DNA from: Shinella sumterensis
GTDB lineage: Bacteria > Pseudomonadota > Alphaproteobacteria > Rhizobiales > Rhizobiaceae
Reading direction: 5' to 3'
Length of the DNA stretch: 64,000 bases
Assembly (NCBI RefSeq): GCF_004514425.2
Contig: NZ_MYFN02000008.1
Coordinates: 62,001-126,000 of the forward strand
Both the position numbers and the translations under genes were made by a program. This document shows positions 52,081-60,235 of the stretch, piece after piece. The notes beneath the pieces are model-generated. The model was not told the DNA's origin. It saw only the letters and a program-made list of their open reading frames with translations, and made no database searches. How positions within the stretch are numbered: the first letter of the stretch is position 1; each line of letters opens with the position of its first letter.

Positions 52081-52842
52081 ATGGCGAGCCGCTATCCGGA
52101 CCTGGCGGGACAGGGCATTCTGATCACCGGCGGCGGTTCGGGAATCGGGGCGGCGCTGGTCGCGGCCTTTTGCGCCGAGGGCGCCCGCGTGGCCTTTCTC
52201 GACATCGCCGAAACCGAAAGCCGCGCCCTGGTTGCGCAACTGGCCGAAACGGCCGCCCACCGGCCTCATTTCATCAAGGCGGACCTGCGCGACATCGCGG
52301 CCCTGCGCGGCGCGATCGATGAGGCGATCTCCGTGCTCGGCGGCATCCGCGTTCTCGTCAACAATGCCGCGCGCGACGACCGGCAGGAACTGGACGCCAT
52401 CGAGCCCGATGGCTGGGACGAGAGCCAGGCGGTAAACCTGCGCCACCAGTTCTTCGCCGCGCAGGCGGTCGTGCCGGCCATGCGCAGGGCCGGCGGCGGG
52501 GCGATCGTCAACTTCTCCTCCATCGCCTACCTGCTCAATATGGGAGAACTGCCCGCCTATGCCACGGCGAAGGCCGGCATCATCGGCCTGACGAAGTCGC
52601 TCGCCGGCAAGCTCGGGCCGGACAATATCCGCGTCAACGCCATCCTGCCCGGCATGGTGCTGACCGAACGGCAGAAGCGGCTCTGGGTCGACGAGGCCGA
52701 TGCCGCCGCCGGCATCGCGCGGCAATGCCTGAAGCGCTCCCTCGTTGCCGAGGATATGGTGGGCCCCTGTCTCTTCCTGGCATCGGACGCATCCGCCGCC
52801 ATCACCGCACAAACGCTCATTGCCGATGGAGGCATGCTCTGA
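52081..52842 (+). CDS. SDR oxidoreductase, probable D-galactose 1-dehydrogenase
   Basis: Short-chain dehydrogenase, 253 aa. The cofactor motif is TGGGSGIGAALVAAF (about residues 16-30), with NNAARDD, catalytic Ser in SSIAYL and YxxxK in YATAKAG (about 159-165). The ending LIADGGML is typical. In the context of DgoK, DgoA and a SMP-30 lactonase it is most simply the NAD(P)+-dependent galactose dehydrogenase making galactonolactone. Other aldose or galactitol dehydrogenases in SDR look similar. GGAGGAG precedes ATG 52081. The stop overlaps dgoK (TGATG). Confidence 0.78.
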   Translation: MASRYPDLAGQGILITGGGSGIGAALVAAFCAEGARVAFLDIAETESRALVAQLAETAAHRPHFIKADLRDIAALRGAIDEAISVLGGIRVLVNNAARDDRQELDAIEPDGWDESQAVNLRHQFFAAQAVVPAMRRAGGGAIVNFSSIAYLLNMGELPAYATAKAGIIGLTKSLAGKLGPDNIRVNAILPGMVLTERQKRLWVDEADAAAGIARQCLKRSLVAEDMVGPCLFLASDASAAITAQTLIADGGML

Positions 52843-53777
52843 TGACCCAAACCGCTTCCCCCACCGACGCCGCCTATGTGGCCGTGGACTGGGGAACCTC
52901 CAGCTTTCGTCTCTGGCTCATCGGCCGTGACGAAACCGTCCTTGCCGAACGCCGCAGCGGCGAAGGCATGACGACCGCAGCCCGCACCGGCTTTGCCGCG
53001 GTTCTGCAAAGCCATCTCGCCGCCATTTCCGCGCCCGAGGACCTGCCCGTGCTGATCTGCGGCATGGCCGGCGCGAAGCAGGGATGGGTGGAGGCCGGCT
53101 ATCTCGACACGCCGGCTGCCCTTTCCGCCATACCCGCCGCCGCCGTGCGGGTGCCCGGTGTCGCGGCGGATATCCGCATCCTGCCCGGCCTCGCCCAGCG
53201 CGACGCGACCGCACCCGACGTCATGCGCGGCGAGGAAACCCAGCTTCTCGGTGCCGCCGCCGAACTCGGCAACGGCGACCATCTCGTCTGCATGCCGGGC
53301 ACCCACAGCAAATGGGTGCGGCTCTCGGCGGGCAAGGTGGAGGGCTTCTCGACCTTCATGACGGGCGAACTGTTCGACGCCATCGCGAAGAACACGATCC
53401 TCAGCCACGCGGTTGCCGATGCCGGCGCGATCGCTCCCGACAATGCCGCCTTCCGGGCGGCCGTCACGCGCATGGTCGCCAATCCGGCGCTGGCGACGAG
53501 CCAGATGTTTTCCGTGCGGGCGGGCTCGCTGATTGCGGGGCTTTCACCTGATGATGCCAAGGCGCGTCTGTCCGGCACGCTGATCGGCCTCGAGATCGCC
53601 GGCGCCCTGTCGCTGGCGGCGAAGGACACGCCCGTGACGCTTGTCGCGTCGGGCTCGCTCGGTATGCTCTACGAACAGGCGCTGGCCGCCGCCGGCCTCA
53701 CGCCTACCGTCATCGATGCCGATACGGCGGTGCGTCACGGCCTTGCCGCCGGCGCAAAGGCCCTCTGGTCGCTCTAG
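52842..53777 (+). CDS. dgoK: 2-dehydro-3-deoxygalactonokinase
   Basis: Phosphorylates 2-keto-3-deoxy-galactonate (KDGal) with ATP in the De Ley-Doudoroff pathway. The 311-aa DgoK-family protein (ASKHA fold) has the N-terminal AVDWGTSSFRLWL (about residues 14-26) with the phosphate-binding loop, CGMAGAKQGWVEAGY (about 75-89), and MPGTHSKWV (about 151-159). ATG 52842 overlaps the dehydrogenase stop. It is followed by dgoA after 52 bp. Confidence 0.93.
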   Translation: MTQTASPTDAAYVAVDWGTSSFRLWLIGRDETVLAERRSGEGMTTAARTGFAAVLQSHLAAISAPEDLPVLICGMAGAKQGWVEAGYLDTPAALSAIPAAAVRVPGVAADIRILPGLAQRDATAPDVMRGEETQLLGAAAELGNGDHLVCMPGTHSKWVRLSAGKVEGFSTFMTGELFDAIAKNTILSHAVADAGAIAPDNAAFRAAVTRMVANPALATSQMFSVRAGSLIAGLSPDDAKARLSGTLIGLEIAGALSLAAKDTPVTLVASGSLGMLYEQALAAAGLTPTVIDADTAVRHGLAAGAKALWSL

Positions 53778-53829
53778 TCATTAACGTCGCCGACCTCGTC
53801 GGCTGGAACGCTCGAAGAAAGTCGCAACA

Positions 53830-54468
53830 ATGAGCCGCATCCCCTTCCCGCCGATGAAGTACCCGTTGATCGCCATCCTGCGCGGCCTGAAGCCGCACGA
53901 GACGGAGGATGTCGTCGGCACGCTGATCGAGGCCGGCTTCACGGCCATCGAAATCCCCCTGAACTCGCCGGAGCCGTTCAAGTCCATCGAGATCGCCGTG
54001 AAGATGGCGCCGGAGGGCTGCCTCATCGGGGCCGGCACCGTGCTGACCGTCGAGGACGTGAACCGTCTTGCCGATGTCGGCGGGCGCCTGATGGTGAGCC
54101 CAAACGTCGAGCCTGATGTCATTTCCACCGCCGCCGCCAAGGGCATGGTCACGATGCCGGGCGTCTTTACGCCCACCGAGGCGCTTGCCGCAGCACGGGC
54201 CGGCGCGACGGGCCTGAAATTCTTCCCGGCCAGCGCGCTCGGCCCGTCCGGCATCCAGGCGATCCGCGCCATCCTGCCGCCGGACCTGGAAATCGCCGCC
54301 GTGGGTGGTGTGTCGGATCAGAACTTCGGCGATTATGCCGCCATCGGCATCCGCAGCTTCGGCCTCGGCTCCAGTCTCTACAAGGTGGGCATGGACGGCG
54401 CCGCGGTGCGCACGCGCGCCAAGGCCACGCTCGACGCCTATGATGCCGTTTATGGAGGAAAACGATGA
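53830..54468 (+). CDS. dgoA: 2-dehydro-3-deoxy-6-phosphogalactonate aldolase
   Basis: Class I KDPG/KDPGal-type aldolase splitting KDPGal into pyruvate and glyceraldehyde-3-phosphate. The 212-aa barrel has AIEIPLNSPEP (about residues 40-50, catalytic Glu), GAGTVLTVEDV (about 68-78) and the Schiff-base Lys in GLKFFPASALGPSG (about 127-140). The LNSPEP variant is typical of the galactonate rather than gluconate enzyme. The stop overlaps the next gene (ATGA). Confidence 0.93.
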   Translation: MSRIPFPPMKYPLIAILRGLKPHETEDVVGTLIEAGFTAIEIPLNSPEPFKSIEIAVKMAPEGCLIGAGTVLTVEDVNRLADVGGRLMVSPNVEPDVISTAAAKGMVTMPGVFTPTEALAAARAGATGLKFFPASALGPSGIQAIRAILPPDLEIAAVGGVSDQNFGDYAAIGIRSFGLGSSLYKVGMDGAAVRTRAKATLDAYDAVYGGKR

Positions 54469-55349
54469 CAGACACCCATGCATTTACCGGCCGCGTCCTG
54501 TGCGATGTCGACAGCGCGCTGGGCGAAGGCCCGACCTACGATCCGGCGACCGACACCGCCTTCTGGTTCGACATCATCGGGCAGAAGCTGCATGAGCTGC
54601 AGCTCGCCACCATGAAGAAGACCGTGCACGACCTGCCTTTCCTCGGCAGCGTGCTGGCCGTCATCGATGCCGAGCGGCAGCTCATCGCATCCGACAAGGG
54701 CCTCTTCATCCGCACGGTGGCCGATGGCAAGCTCAGCCCCTTCGCCAGGCTGGAAGACAAGCCGGGCAACCGCTCCAACGACGGACGCGTGCATCCGTCC
54801 GGCGCACTCTGGATCGGCACGATGGGGCGCAAGTCCGAAACGCATGCCGGCGCGATCTACCACGTCGCAGGCGAGCGGGTAACGAAGCTTTACTCCGATA
54901 TCACCATTCCCAATGCCATCTGCTTTTCGCCGGATGGCAGCGTCGGTTATTTCACCGACACGGATGTGAACCACCTCATGCGCGTCACGCTCGATCCGGC
55001 CACCGGCCTGCCGACCGGCGCGCCGCAGGTGCTGAGCGACGAGTCGGCAACGCCCGGCGGCGTGGACGGTGCGGTCTGCGATGCCGACGGGCTGATCTGG
55101 AACGCGCGCTGGGGCGCCAATGCGGTGGACGTCTATACGCCCGACGGCACGAAGATCGCCCGCCACCTGGTGCCGGCCTCGCAGTCGAGCTGCCCCGCCT
55201 TCATCGGCGCAAAAGCCGACCGCCTGCTGGTGACATCGGCATGGCAGGGCATGGATAAAGCCGCCCGCGACAAGGATCCGCATGCCGGCCAGACCTTCGA
55301 GCTGGGCGTTACGGTGAACGGCCGTTTCGAGCCGCATTTCAAACTCTAG
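54465..55349 (+). CDS. SMP-30/gluconolactonase-like sugar lactonase (probable galactonolactonase)
   Basis: 294-aa six-bladed beta-propeller lactonase. The metal-site residues are in ALGEGPTYD (Glu, about residues 18-26), IPNAICFSPDG (Asn, about 147-157) and GGVDGAVCDADG (Asp, about 198-209). It would open the galactono-lactone made by the SDR enzyme to galactonate. ATG 54465 overlaps the dgoA stop, so it is firmly in the operon, and a terminator follows. The exact lactone specificity is inferred from context. Confidence 0.87.
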   Translation: MTDTHAFTGRVLCDVDSALGEGPTYDPATDTAFWFDIIGQKLHELQLATMKKTVHDLPFLGSVLAVIDAERQLIASDKGLFIRTVADGKLSPFARLEDKPGNRSNDGRVHPSGALWIGTMGRKSETHAGAIYHVAGERVTKLYSDITIPNAICFSPDGSVGYFTDTDVNHLMRVTLDPATGLPTGAPQVLSDESATPGGVDGAVCDADGLIWNARWGANAVDVYTPDGTKIARHLVPASQSSCPAFIGAKADRLLVTSAWQGMDKAARDKDPHAGQTFELGVTVNGRFEPHFKL

Positions 55350-55374
55350 GGGCGATCCTGACCGTCGATATGAG

Positions 55375-55418
55375 GGAGCGGCTGCCCGGGACCTATTCGG
55401 GCAAGAGCCGCTCCTTTT
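55375..55418 (+). terminator. Terminator of the galactose operon
   Basis: GGAGCGGCT (55375-55383) pairs with AGCCGCTCC (55406-55414), and inside it GCCCG pairs with CGGGC around a short loop. TTTT follows at 55415-55418. It lies 26 bases after the lactonase stop. Confidence 0.85.
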
Positions 55419-55453
55419 GCATGGCGGACATCAAAAATGAGGCAAATTTTATC

Positions 55454-55478
55454 GGAACCAAACCCCGGGGTCACCGTT
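55454..55478 (+). promoter_or_regulatory. EcfG (RpoE2) general-stress promoter for the PRC-barrel gene
   Basis: GGAAC (55454-55458), 16-base spacer, CGTT (55475-55478): the full EcfG consensus of alphaproteobacteria. The ATG of the PRC-barrel gene is 78 bases downstream, leaving a leader with an AAAGGCAGG ribosome site. Confidence 0.85.
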
Positions 55479-55556
55479 GTGTGTGCATCAGCCGGTGCGG
55501 AGGATACTTTGAGACCGCCGCGCCTTGATACCAACGAGACGAAAGGCAGGTTTATC

Positions 55557-56228
55557 ATGAGCAAGAAACTTCTTACCTCCGTTGCCGCTGGTGCACTTTT
55601 CCTTGGCGCAGCCCTGGCTCCTGCGGCATATGCACAGGACACCAACCAGCCCGCAGCCGGCCAGACGATGGAACAGCAGCCCGGCATGACCAACGATGAC
55701 GCCACGGGCACGACCCCCGGCGACACCGCTGCGACCCCCGGCGCAACGACTGACCAGAACACGGCCGAAACGCCGGCCACGACCCCGACCGAAGACACGG
55801 CCCAAGCTCCCGCCGCTGCCGGTGACGAGTATCTGACCGCCCAGTCGGACGAGCAGATCAGCGCCAACACCTATATCGGTCAGTCGGTCTACAACAGCGC
55901 CGATGAAAGCATCGGCAAGATCTCCGACCTGATCATGGAAAAGAGCGGCGGCATTGACGCTGCGGTGATCGGTGTCGGCGGCTTCCTGGGTATCGGCGAG
56001 AAGTGGGTTGCCGTGCCGTTCGAGAAGATCTCGATCACGCAGGTTCCGGATTCGGACGACGTCAAGCTGACCACGACCGAAACCGCCGAAAGCCTGCAGG
56101 CAGCGCCGGAATTCAAGACCAAGGCGCAGCAGGTCTCCGAGCGTCAGGCCAACCAGCCGGTCGACAATTCGACCACGTCGTCGACGACTTCGGGCACCCT
56201 GCCCTCCACGACGCAGCCGGCTGAATAA
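55557..56228 (+). CDS. Secreted PRC-barrel domain protein, stress-inducible
   Basis: 223-aa protein with a signal peptide (about residues 1-26, ending AYA-QD). A low-complexity Thr/Ala/Pro/Asp linker (about 27-90) follows, then a PRC-barrel domain (about 100-175), recognisable by IGQSVYNSADESIGKISDL and DAAVIGVGGFLGIGEKWVAV. A Ser/Thr-rich tail closes the protein. PRC-barrel proteins in rhizobia are often stress-induced envelope proteins. The EcfG promoter and an own terminator make it an independent general-stress gene. Biochemical role is unknown. Confidence 0.87.
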   Translation: MSKKLLTSVAAGALFLGAALAPAAYAQDTNQPAAGQTMEQQPGMTNDDATGTTPGDTAATPGATTDQNTAETPATTPTEDTAQAPAAAGDEYLTAQSDEQISANTYIGQSVYNSADESIGKISDLIMEKSGGIDAAVIGVGGFLGIGEKWVAVPFEKISITQVPDSDDVKLTTTETAESLQAAPEFKTKAQQVSERQANQPVDNSTTSSTTSGTLPSTTQPAE

Positions 56229-56247
56229 GCCTCAGGCTGAACGAAAG

Positions 56248-56278
56248 AAGCCCGGTGGCGAGCGCCACCGGGCTTTTT
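56248..56278 (+). terminator. Rho-independent terminator
   Basis: Perfect 12-bp stem AAGCCCGGTGGC / GCCACCGGGCTT with a GAGC loop and five Ts. It ends the PRC-barrel gene and may also serve the converging PilZ gene. Confidence 0.93.
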
Positions 56279-56299
56279 CGTGCACGGAAATGGCGGGCG

Positions 56300-56635
56300 T
56301 CAGCGGCGCAGGACCGGACGCACCTCTTCGTGGAAGAAACGGAAATAGGACGTGATCTGCGCAAGCGCGTTGGTCGACAGCTTGTACTGGATGCCGAGAC
56401 GGCCGTTGGAATACCAGCGCACCGTGCCGCTGAGGCGACCAAGCTCCTCGCTCTCGACCGTCACGAGCTGCCCCGGCATGACCTGAAGGGGTTTTTCGAT
56501 ATCGAAGGCCATGCCGCTGGGCGAGAGATCGACGACACGCGCCCGCGTCGACTGGTGCATGATCTTCACCGTCGCGAAAAGCCGCACGCTGGAACGATTG
56601 CTTGCCCGGACGGGCATATCCTTGATCGTCGTCAT
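56300..56635 (-). CDS. PilZ-domain c-di-GMP-binding protein
   Basis: 111-aa stand-alone PilZ protein. The cyclic di-GMP motifs are RASNR (RxxxR, about residues 10-14) and DLSPSGM (D/NxSxxG, about 36-42). Such proteins act as adaptors that change activity of a partner on binding c-di-GMP. It is just downstream of a GGDEF-EAL gene on the same strand (about 95-bp gap), so synthesis/degradation and reading of the signal are adjacent. Confidence 0.88.
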   Translation of the reverse strand: MTTIKDMPVRASNRSSVRLFATVKIMHQSTRARVVDLSPSGMAFDIEKPLQVMPGQLVTVESEELGRLSGTVRWYSNGRLGIQYKLSTNALAQITSYFRFFHEEVRPVLRR

Positions 56636-56730
56636 TCAGCACACCCCCATCGTTGCCGACATAACGCAGGGTAGTGAGAAACACTTGCTGCCCCGCTAAT
56701 GGACAGCGTTGAGATTTGGTAAACGCACCC

Positions 56731-58086
56731 TCAGGATGCGGCGCGGCCCTCGACGGTGACATAGCGATCGGCAAGGTAGCGCATGGTCGCCACCGCGTCC
56801 GCCGGCTTTCCGTAGAAATAGCCCTGCCCCATGCCGCAGCCGAGCGCCTTGAGCTTCAGCGCCTCGGAGAAGTCCTCGATGCCCTCGGCAACGACGGCCA
56901 GATCGAGCCCCTCGCACATGGTGACGATGGCCTTGATGATGTGCTCGGATGCCTTGTCGTTGGAAATACGCGAGACGAAGGCGCGGTCGATCTTCACCTT
57001 GTCGAAGGTGAAATCGCGCAGCCGCCCGAGGCTGGACTGGCCCGTGCCGAAATCGTCCAGCGAGATGCGCACGCCCGCCGCACGCAGCTCGCAGACGATC
57101 TTCTGGGCCGTGTCGGCATCCGTCATGACGGCGGTTTCGGTGATTTCCAGCTCCAGCCGGCGAGGATCCAGCCCCACGCGGTTGAGGATCGCCAGCGTGT
57201 TGAAGGCGGTCTTCGGATCCATCAGCTGGGCGGACGAGAGATTGAAGGAGAGGAAGAGTTCCTTCGGCCAGGAAAGCGCCGCTTCGGCAGCCTTGCGCAG
57301 CAGCGTGTCGGAGAGCGCATCGATGAAACCGCGCTCTTCGGCGAGCGGTACGAAGACGGCCGGCGAGACATAGCCGAGATCGGCATCGCACCAGCGCGCC
57401 AGGGCCTCGAAGCCGACCACCGTATCATCGCGCAGGCTGACGATCGGCTGGAAATGCACATCCACCTCGTTGGCGATGATGGCATTGCGCAGCGCCTGTT
57501 CGAGCTGCGTCGCCCGCTTCATTTCCTGGGCGATTTCCTGGGAATAGACGGTGATCTGGCCGCGGCCGCGTCGCTTGGAGCGATAAAGCGCGGTGTCCGC
57601 ACTTTTCAGGAGTTCGGTGAAGTCCTCGCCGGCGAAGGGGTAGATCGCAAAGCCGAAGGAGGCCGACAGGCGCACGTTTCGGTCGCCCAGATCGAAGGGC
57701 GCCGACAGGACCTCGCGCAGCATCTGCCCGATCTTCTCCGCGCCCTTGCGTTCGAAGACGAGCGGCAGCACGAAGGCGAATTCGTCGCCGCCATGGCGCG
57801 TGACGGTGGCGCCATCCGGCACGCAGGCTTTCAGGCGATGGGCGACCTGGCAGAGGATCTCGTCGCCGGCGCGGGGGCCGAACAGATCGTTGATGGGCTT
57901 GAAGCCGTCGAGATTGGCGATGCCGATGGCGAAGGGCGCCGGGTCCTCCTCGCGCTCCTTGGCGATCTGGCGAACCTTGTCACGCAGTCGGTACAGATTG
58001 CCCAGCCCGGTCAGCGGGTCGGTATAGGCCATGGCATGGAGGTCAGTCTGGGAAACATCCAGCGCCGCGTGATCAGCAGACTTCAT
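56731..58086 (-). CDS. GGDEF-EAL diguanylate cyclase/phosphodiesterase
   Basis: 451-aa cytosolic protein with a GGDEF domain (about residues 20-180, RHGGDEFAFVL) and an EAL domain (about 195-440, FEALARW, DDFGTG, AEGIED). GGDEF and EAL motifs are intact. The RxxD inhibitory I-site upstream of GGDEF is absent, as the segment reads DGATVTRH. No membrane or sensor domain is present, so control must come from partners. It is probably part of a minus-strand unit with the PAS-REC gene upstream and the PilZ gene downstream. Confidence 0.92.
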   Translation of the reverse strand: MKSADHAALDVSQTDLHAMAYTDPLTGLGNLYRLRDKVRQIAKEREEDPAPFAIGIANLDGFKPINDLFGPRAGDEILCQVAHRLKACVPDGATVTRHGGDEFAFVLPLVFERKGAEKIGQMLREVLSAPFDLGDRNVRLSASFGFAIYPFAGEDFTELLKSADTALYRSKRRGRGQITVYSQEIAQEMKRATQLEQALRNAIIANEVDVHFQPIVSLRDDTVVGFEALARWCDADLGYVSPAVFVPLAEERGFIDALSDTLLRKAAEAALSWPKELFLSFNLSSAQLMDPKTAFNTLAILNRVGLDPRRLELEITETAVMTDADTAQKIVCELRAAGVRISLDDFGTGQSSLGRLRDFTFDKVKIDRAFVSRISNDKASEHIIKAIVTMCEGLDLAVVAEGIEDFSEALKLKALGCGMGQGYFYGKPADAVATMRYLADRYVTVEGRAAS

Positions 58087-58227
58087 TAATGATTACCCGT
58101 ACTTGCACTCGACCTCCGGAGACTGCTTCACGATGCGCCATGAGCGTTAACAAATGCATAGCGCGGCATCGTCAGTCCTGCCCACCAACCTCCCTAAATA
58201 TGGGGGGTTGACCCTTCCTCTCCCGAT

Positions 58228-59970
58228 CTAAGCGACGGATTTCTCCGCCCTTCGGTTCACATAGCGCCGGTAGATGGCCTCGATCATGTCGGGGCTTACC
58301 GGCTTGGTGATGTAATCGTCCATGCCGGCATCCATGCAGTTCTGCATGTCCACGTTCAGCGCCTGGGCGGTGACGGCAACGATGGGCGTACGCGTGCCCG
58401 TCAGCTTCTCCGCGTCGCGGATCTCCTTGGCGGCATCGATGCCGTTCATCAGCGGCATGGAAATATCCATCAGCACGAGGCGCGGCTGGTGCTTGCGCCA
58501 CAGCATGACCGCCTCCTCCCCGTTCTCGGCGATGCGGTGCGAGACGCCCATGCCCTCGAGGATCTGCGAGAAGACGAACTGGTTGATCTGGTTGTCTTCC
58601 GCCACCAGCACCTCGACGTCACCCACCGCGCCGGGCAGCATCGTCGTGATGTCGGTTGCGATGTACCAGTCGTCGGCAAAGGTTGCCGGCGTGACGACGA
58701 TCTCGCCGAGCGGCGAGGCGTCCTCCGACAGGAGTTCGTGGCTGTCGACAAGCGTCCGCATGAAATCCGGCCCGATATCGTCGGGCGTGATCAGGCGCGT
58801 TTCAATTCCGTAGTCATTGTCGGCGATGGCCTCGCGCGCCGGCAGGTTCCTGTCGATGACAATATAATCGAGGCTCAATCCGCCGGCAGCGGCGGCGGCG
58901 AGGAAGGCGTGGTGTTCCGCGACGCTACGGACGGCACAGCATTCCGCGCCACGCGCCTTGAGTGCTGCAACCAGAATATCCTCGATATGCGGATTGTCCG
59001 TGACGACAAGCACGCGCTTTCCGGCGATCGTCCGCAGTTCATCGGGGTCCAGCTGATCGAGCAGCAGCCGGTGTTCGGCCTCGCGAACGGGATCGAAGCA
59101 GTTCTGCGCCTCGATGAAGCCGCCGGCCACGCGCAGCACCGCGTCGGCCGACGCAAGATCGGCAACCTGATCGCGCGCATAGGCGGTGACGTCCTGCATG
59201 ACGGTGACGATGACGTAATGTTCGGGTGCGCCGATGCGGTACTTGTGGGTGATGGTGTAGAGATCGGAACCGTCGGCGCGAATGATGTGCTCGGCCAGGC
59301 TGGTCGGTTCGCCGGTCTTCAGGACCGAGCGATCGCCCTGCTCGATCCGCTCGGCGGTTTCCGCATCGGCAAAGGCCCAGGAAGAGCGCCCGACGATGGT
59401 TTCGGCGCTCGCCCCATAGATCGCGCAGAAAGCCTTGTTCGCCGCGATGTAGGTCAGGTTGCGATCCTTGATCACGACCGGAGACGGCAGGGTTTCCAGG
59501 ATATCCTCGGTCAGCGCGATGCGCTCGAGGTCAAGGCGCCATTGCTCATCCTGCTTCTTCTGCTCGGACACATCGACGAAGGTGCTGACATTGTAGCCGC
59601 TCGGCAGGCGGCGCTTGCGGAAATGAATCCATCGGTCGCGGCCGACGCGCTCGACGGCGTCGTGCTGCTCGCGCCAATGGGCGGAAATGCGGCTGGAGAT
59701 CCATTCCTCGCGGTTGATCGCCTTGTGTCGTTGATCCGGCGTGATGCCATAGCGCATGCCGCTGTCGAAGATCGCGCCCAGCACATCGCGCAGGCGGGTT
59801 CCGGGGGTCAGCATTTCGACGGGAATGGGAAAGTAGCGAAGGGCCTGGCGGCTGGCGAAGACGAGGCAGTCGTTCTTGTCGTACACCATCACGGCCGCAG
59901 CGAGGATATCGCACGCGGCCTCGAACATTCCCAGCCGGATGTGCGCGTCTGACGGCGCTACATCATTCAT
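58228..59970 (-). CDS. PAS-PAS-REC-REC protein lacking a histidine kinase domain
   Basis: 580-aa cytosolic protein. Two PAS domains (about residues 15-140 and 155-270) are followed by a receiver-like module (about 320-420, LVVTDNP and DYIVIDRNLP). A full receiver domain is C-terminal (about 455-570), with the Asp pocket VAEDNQ, phosphoacceptor DISMP and a downstream KPVSP Lys. No HisKA or HATPase motif (such as an SHEIRTP H-box) exists between them, unlike hybrid kinases. ATG 59970 is preferred over GTG 59979 because GCAGGGG is 9 bases upstream. It is probably a signal-sensing adaptor rather than a kinase. Confidence 0.85.
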   Translation of the reverse strand: MNDVAPSDAHIRLGMFEAACDILAAAVMVYDKNDCLVFASRQALRYFPIPVEMLTPGTRLRDVLGAIFDSGMRYGITPDQRHKAINREEWISSRISAHWREQHDAVERVGRDRWIHFRKRRLPSGYNVSTFVDVSEQKKQDEQWRLDLERIALTEDILETLPSPVVIKDRNLTYIAANKAFCAIYGASAETIVGRSSWAFADAETAERIEQGDRSVLKTGEPTSLAEHIIRADGSDLYTITHKYRIGAPEHYVIVTVMQDVTAYARDQVADLASADAVLRVAGGFIEAQNCFDPVREAEHRLLLDQLDPDELRTIAGKRVLVVTDNPHIEDILVAALKARGAECCAVRSVAEHHAFLAAAAAGGLSLDYIVIDRNLPAREAIADNDYGIETRLITPDDIGPDFMRTLVDSHELLSEDASPLGEIVVTPATFADDWYIATDITTMLPGAVGDVEVLVAEDNQINQFVFSQILEGMGVSHRIAENGEEAVMLWRKHQPRLVLMDISMPLMNGIDAAKEIRDAEKLTGTRTPIVAVTAQALNVDMQNCMDAGMDDYITKPVSPDMIEAIYRRYVNRRAEKSVA

Positions 59971-60235
59971 ATTGGCCACCCCTGCCTGTCTGGCATTCCC
60001 GCTAACATGCTGATCGGCGCTTCACGCGCTCTTGGACATGGGAATGACAGCGGCCAGCCGCGCTGAAATCGTCCGCCGGGCGACCGGCACGCTTGTGCTC
60101 ATACAAGCCAAACAGCACGTTCGCAGCATTTTATTAAAGCCTGATTAAATCTCTTGGCCGCATCAGGCACGCACGAGCCGGGATAAGCCGCCGAGACCAC
60201 TGGCGGGGGCCGCGCGAATCCGTGAAAATGGCGCC

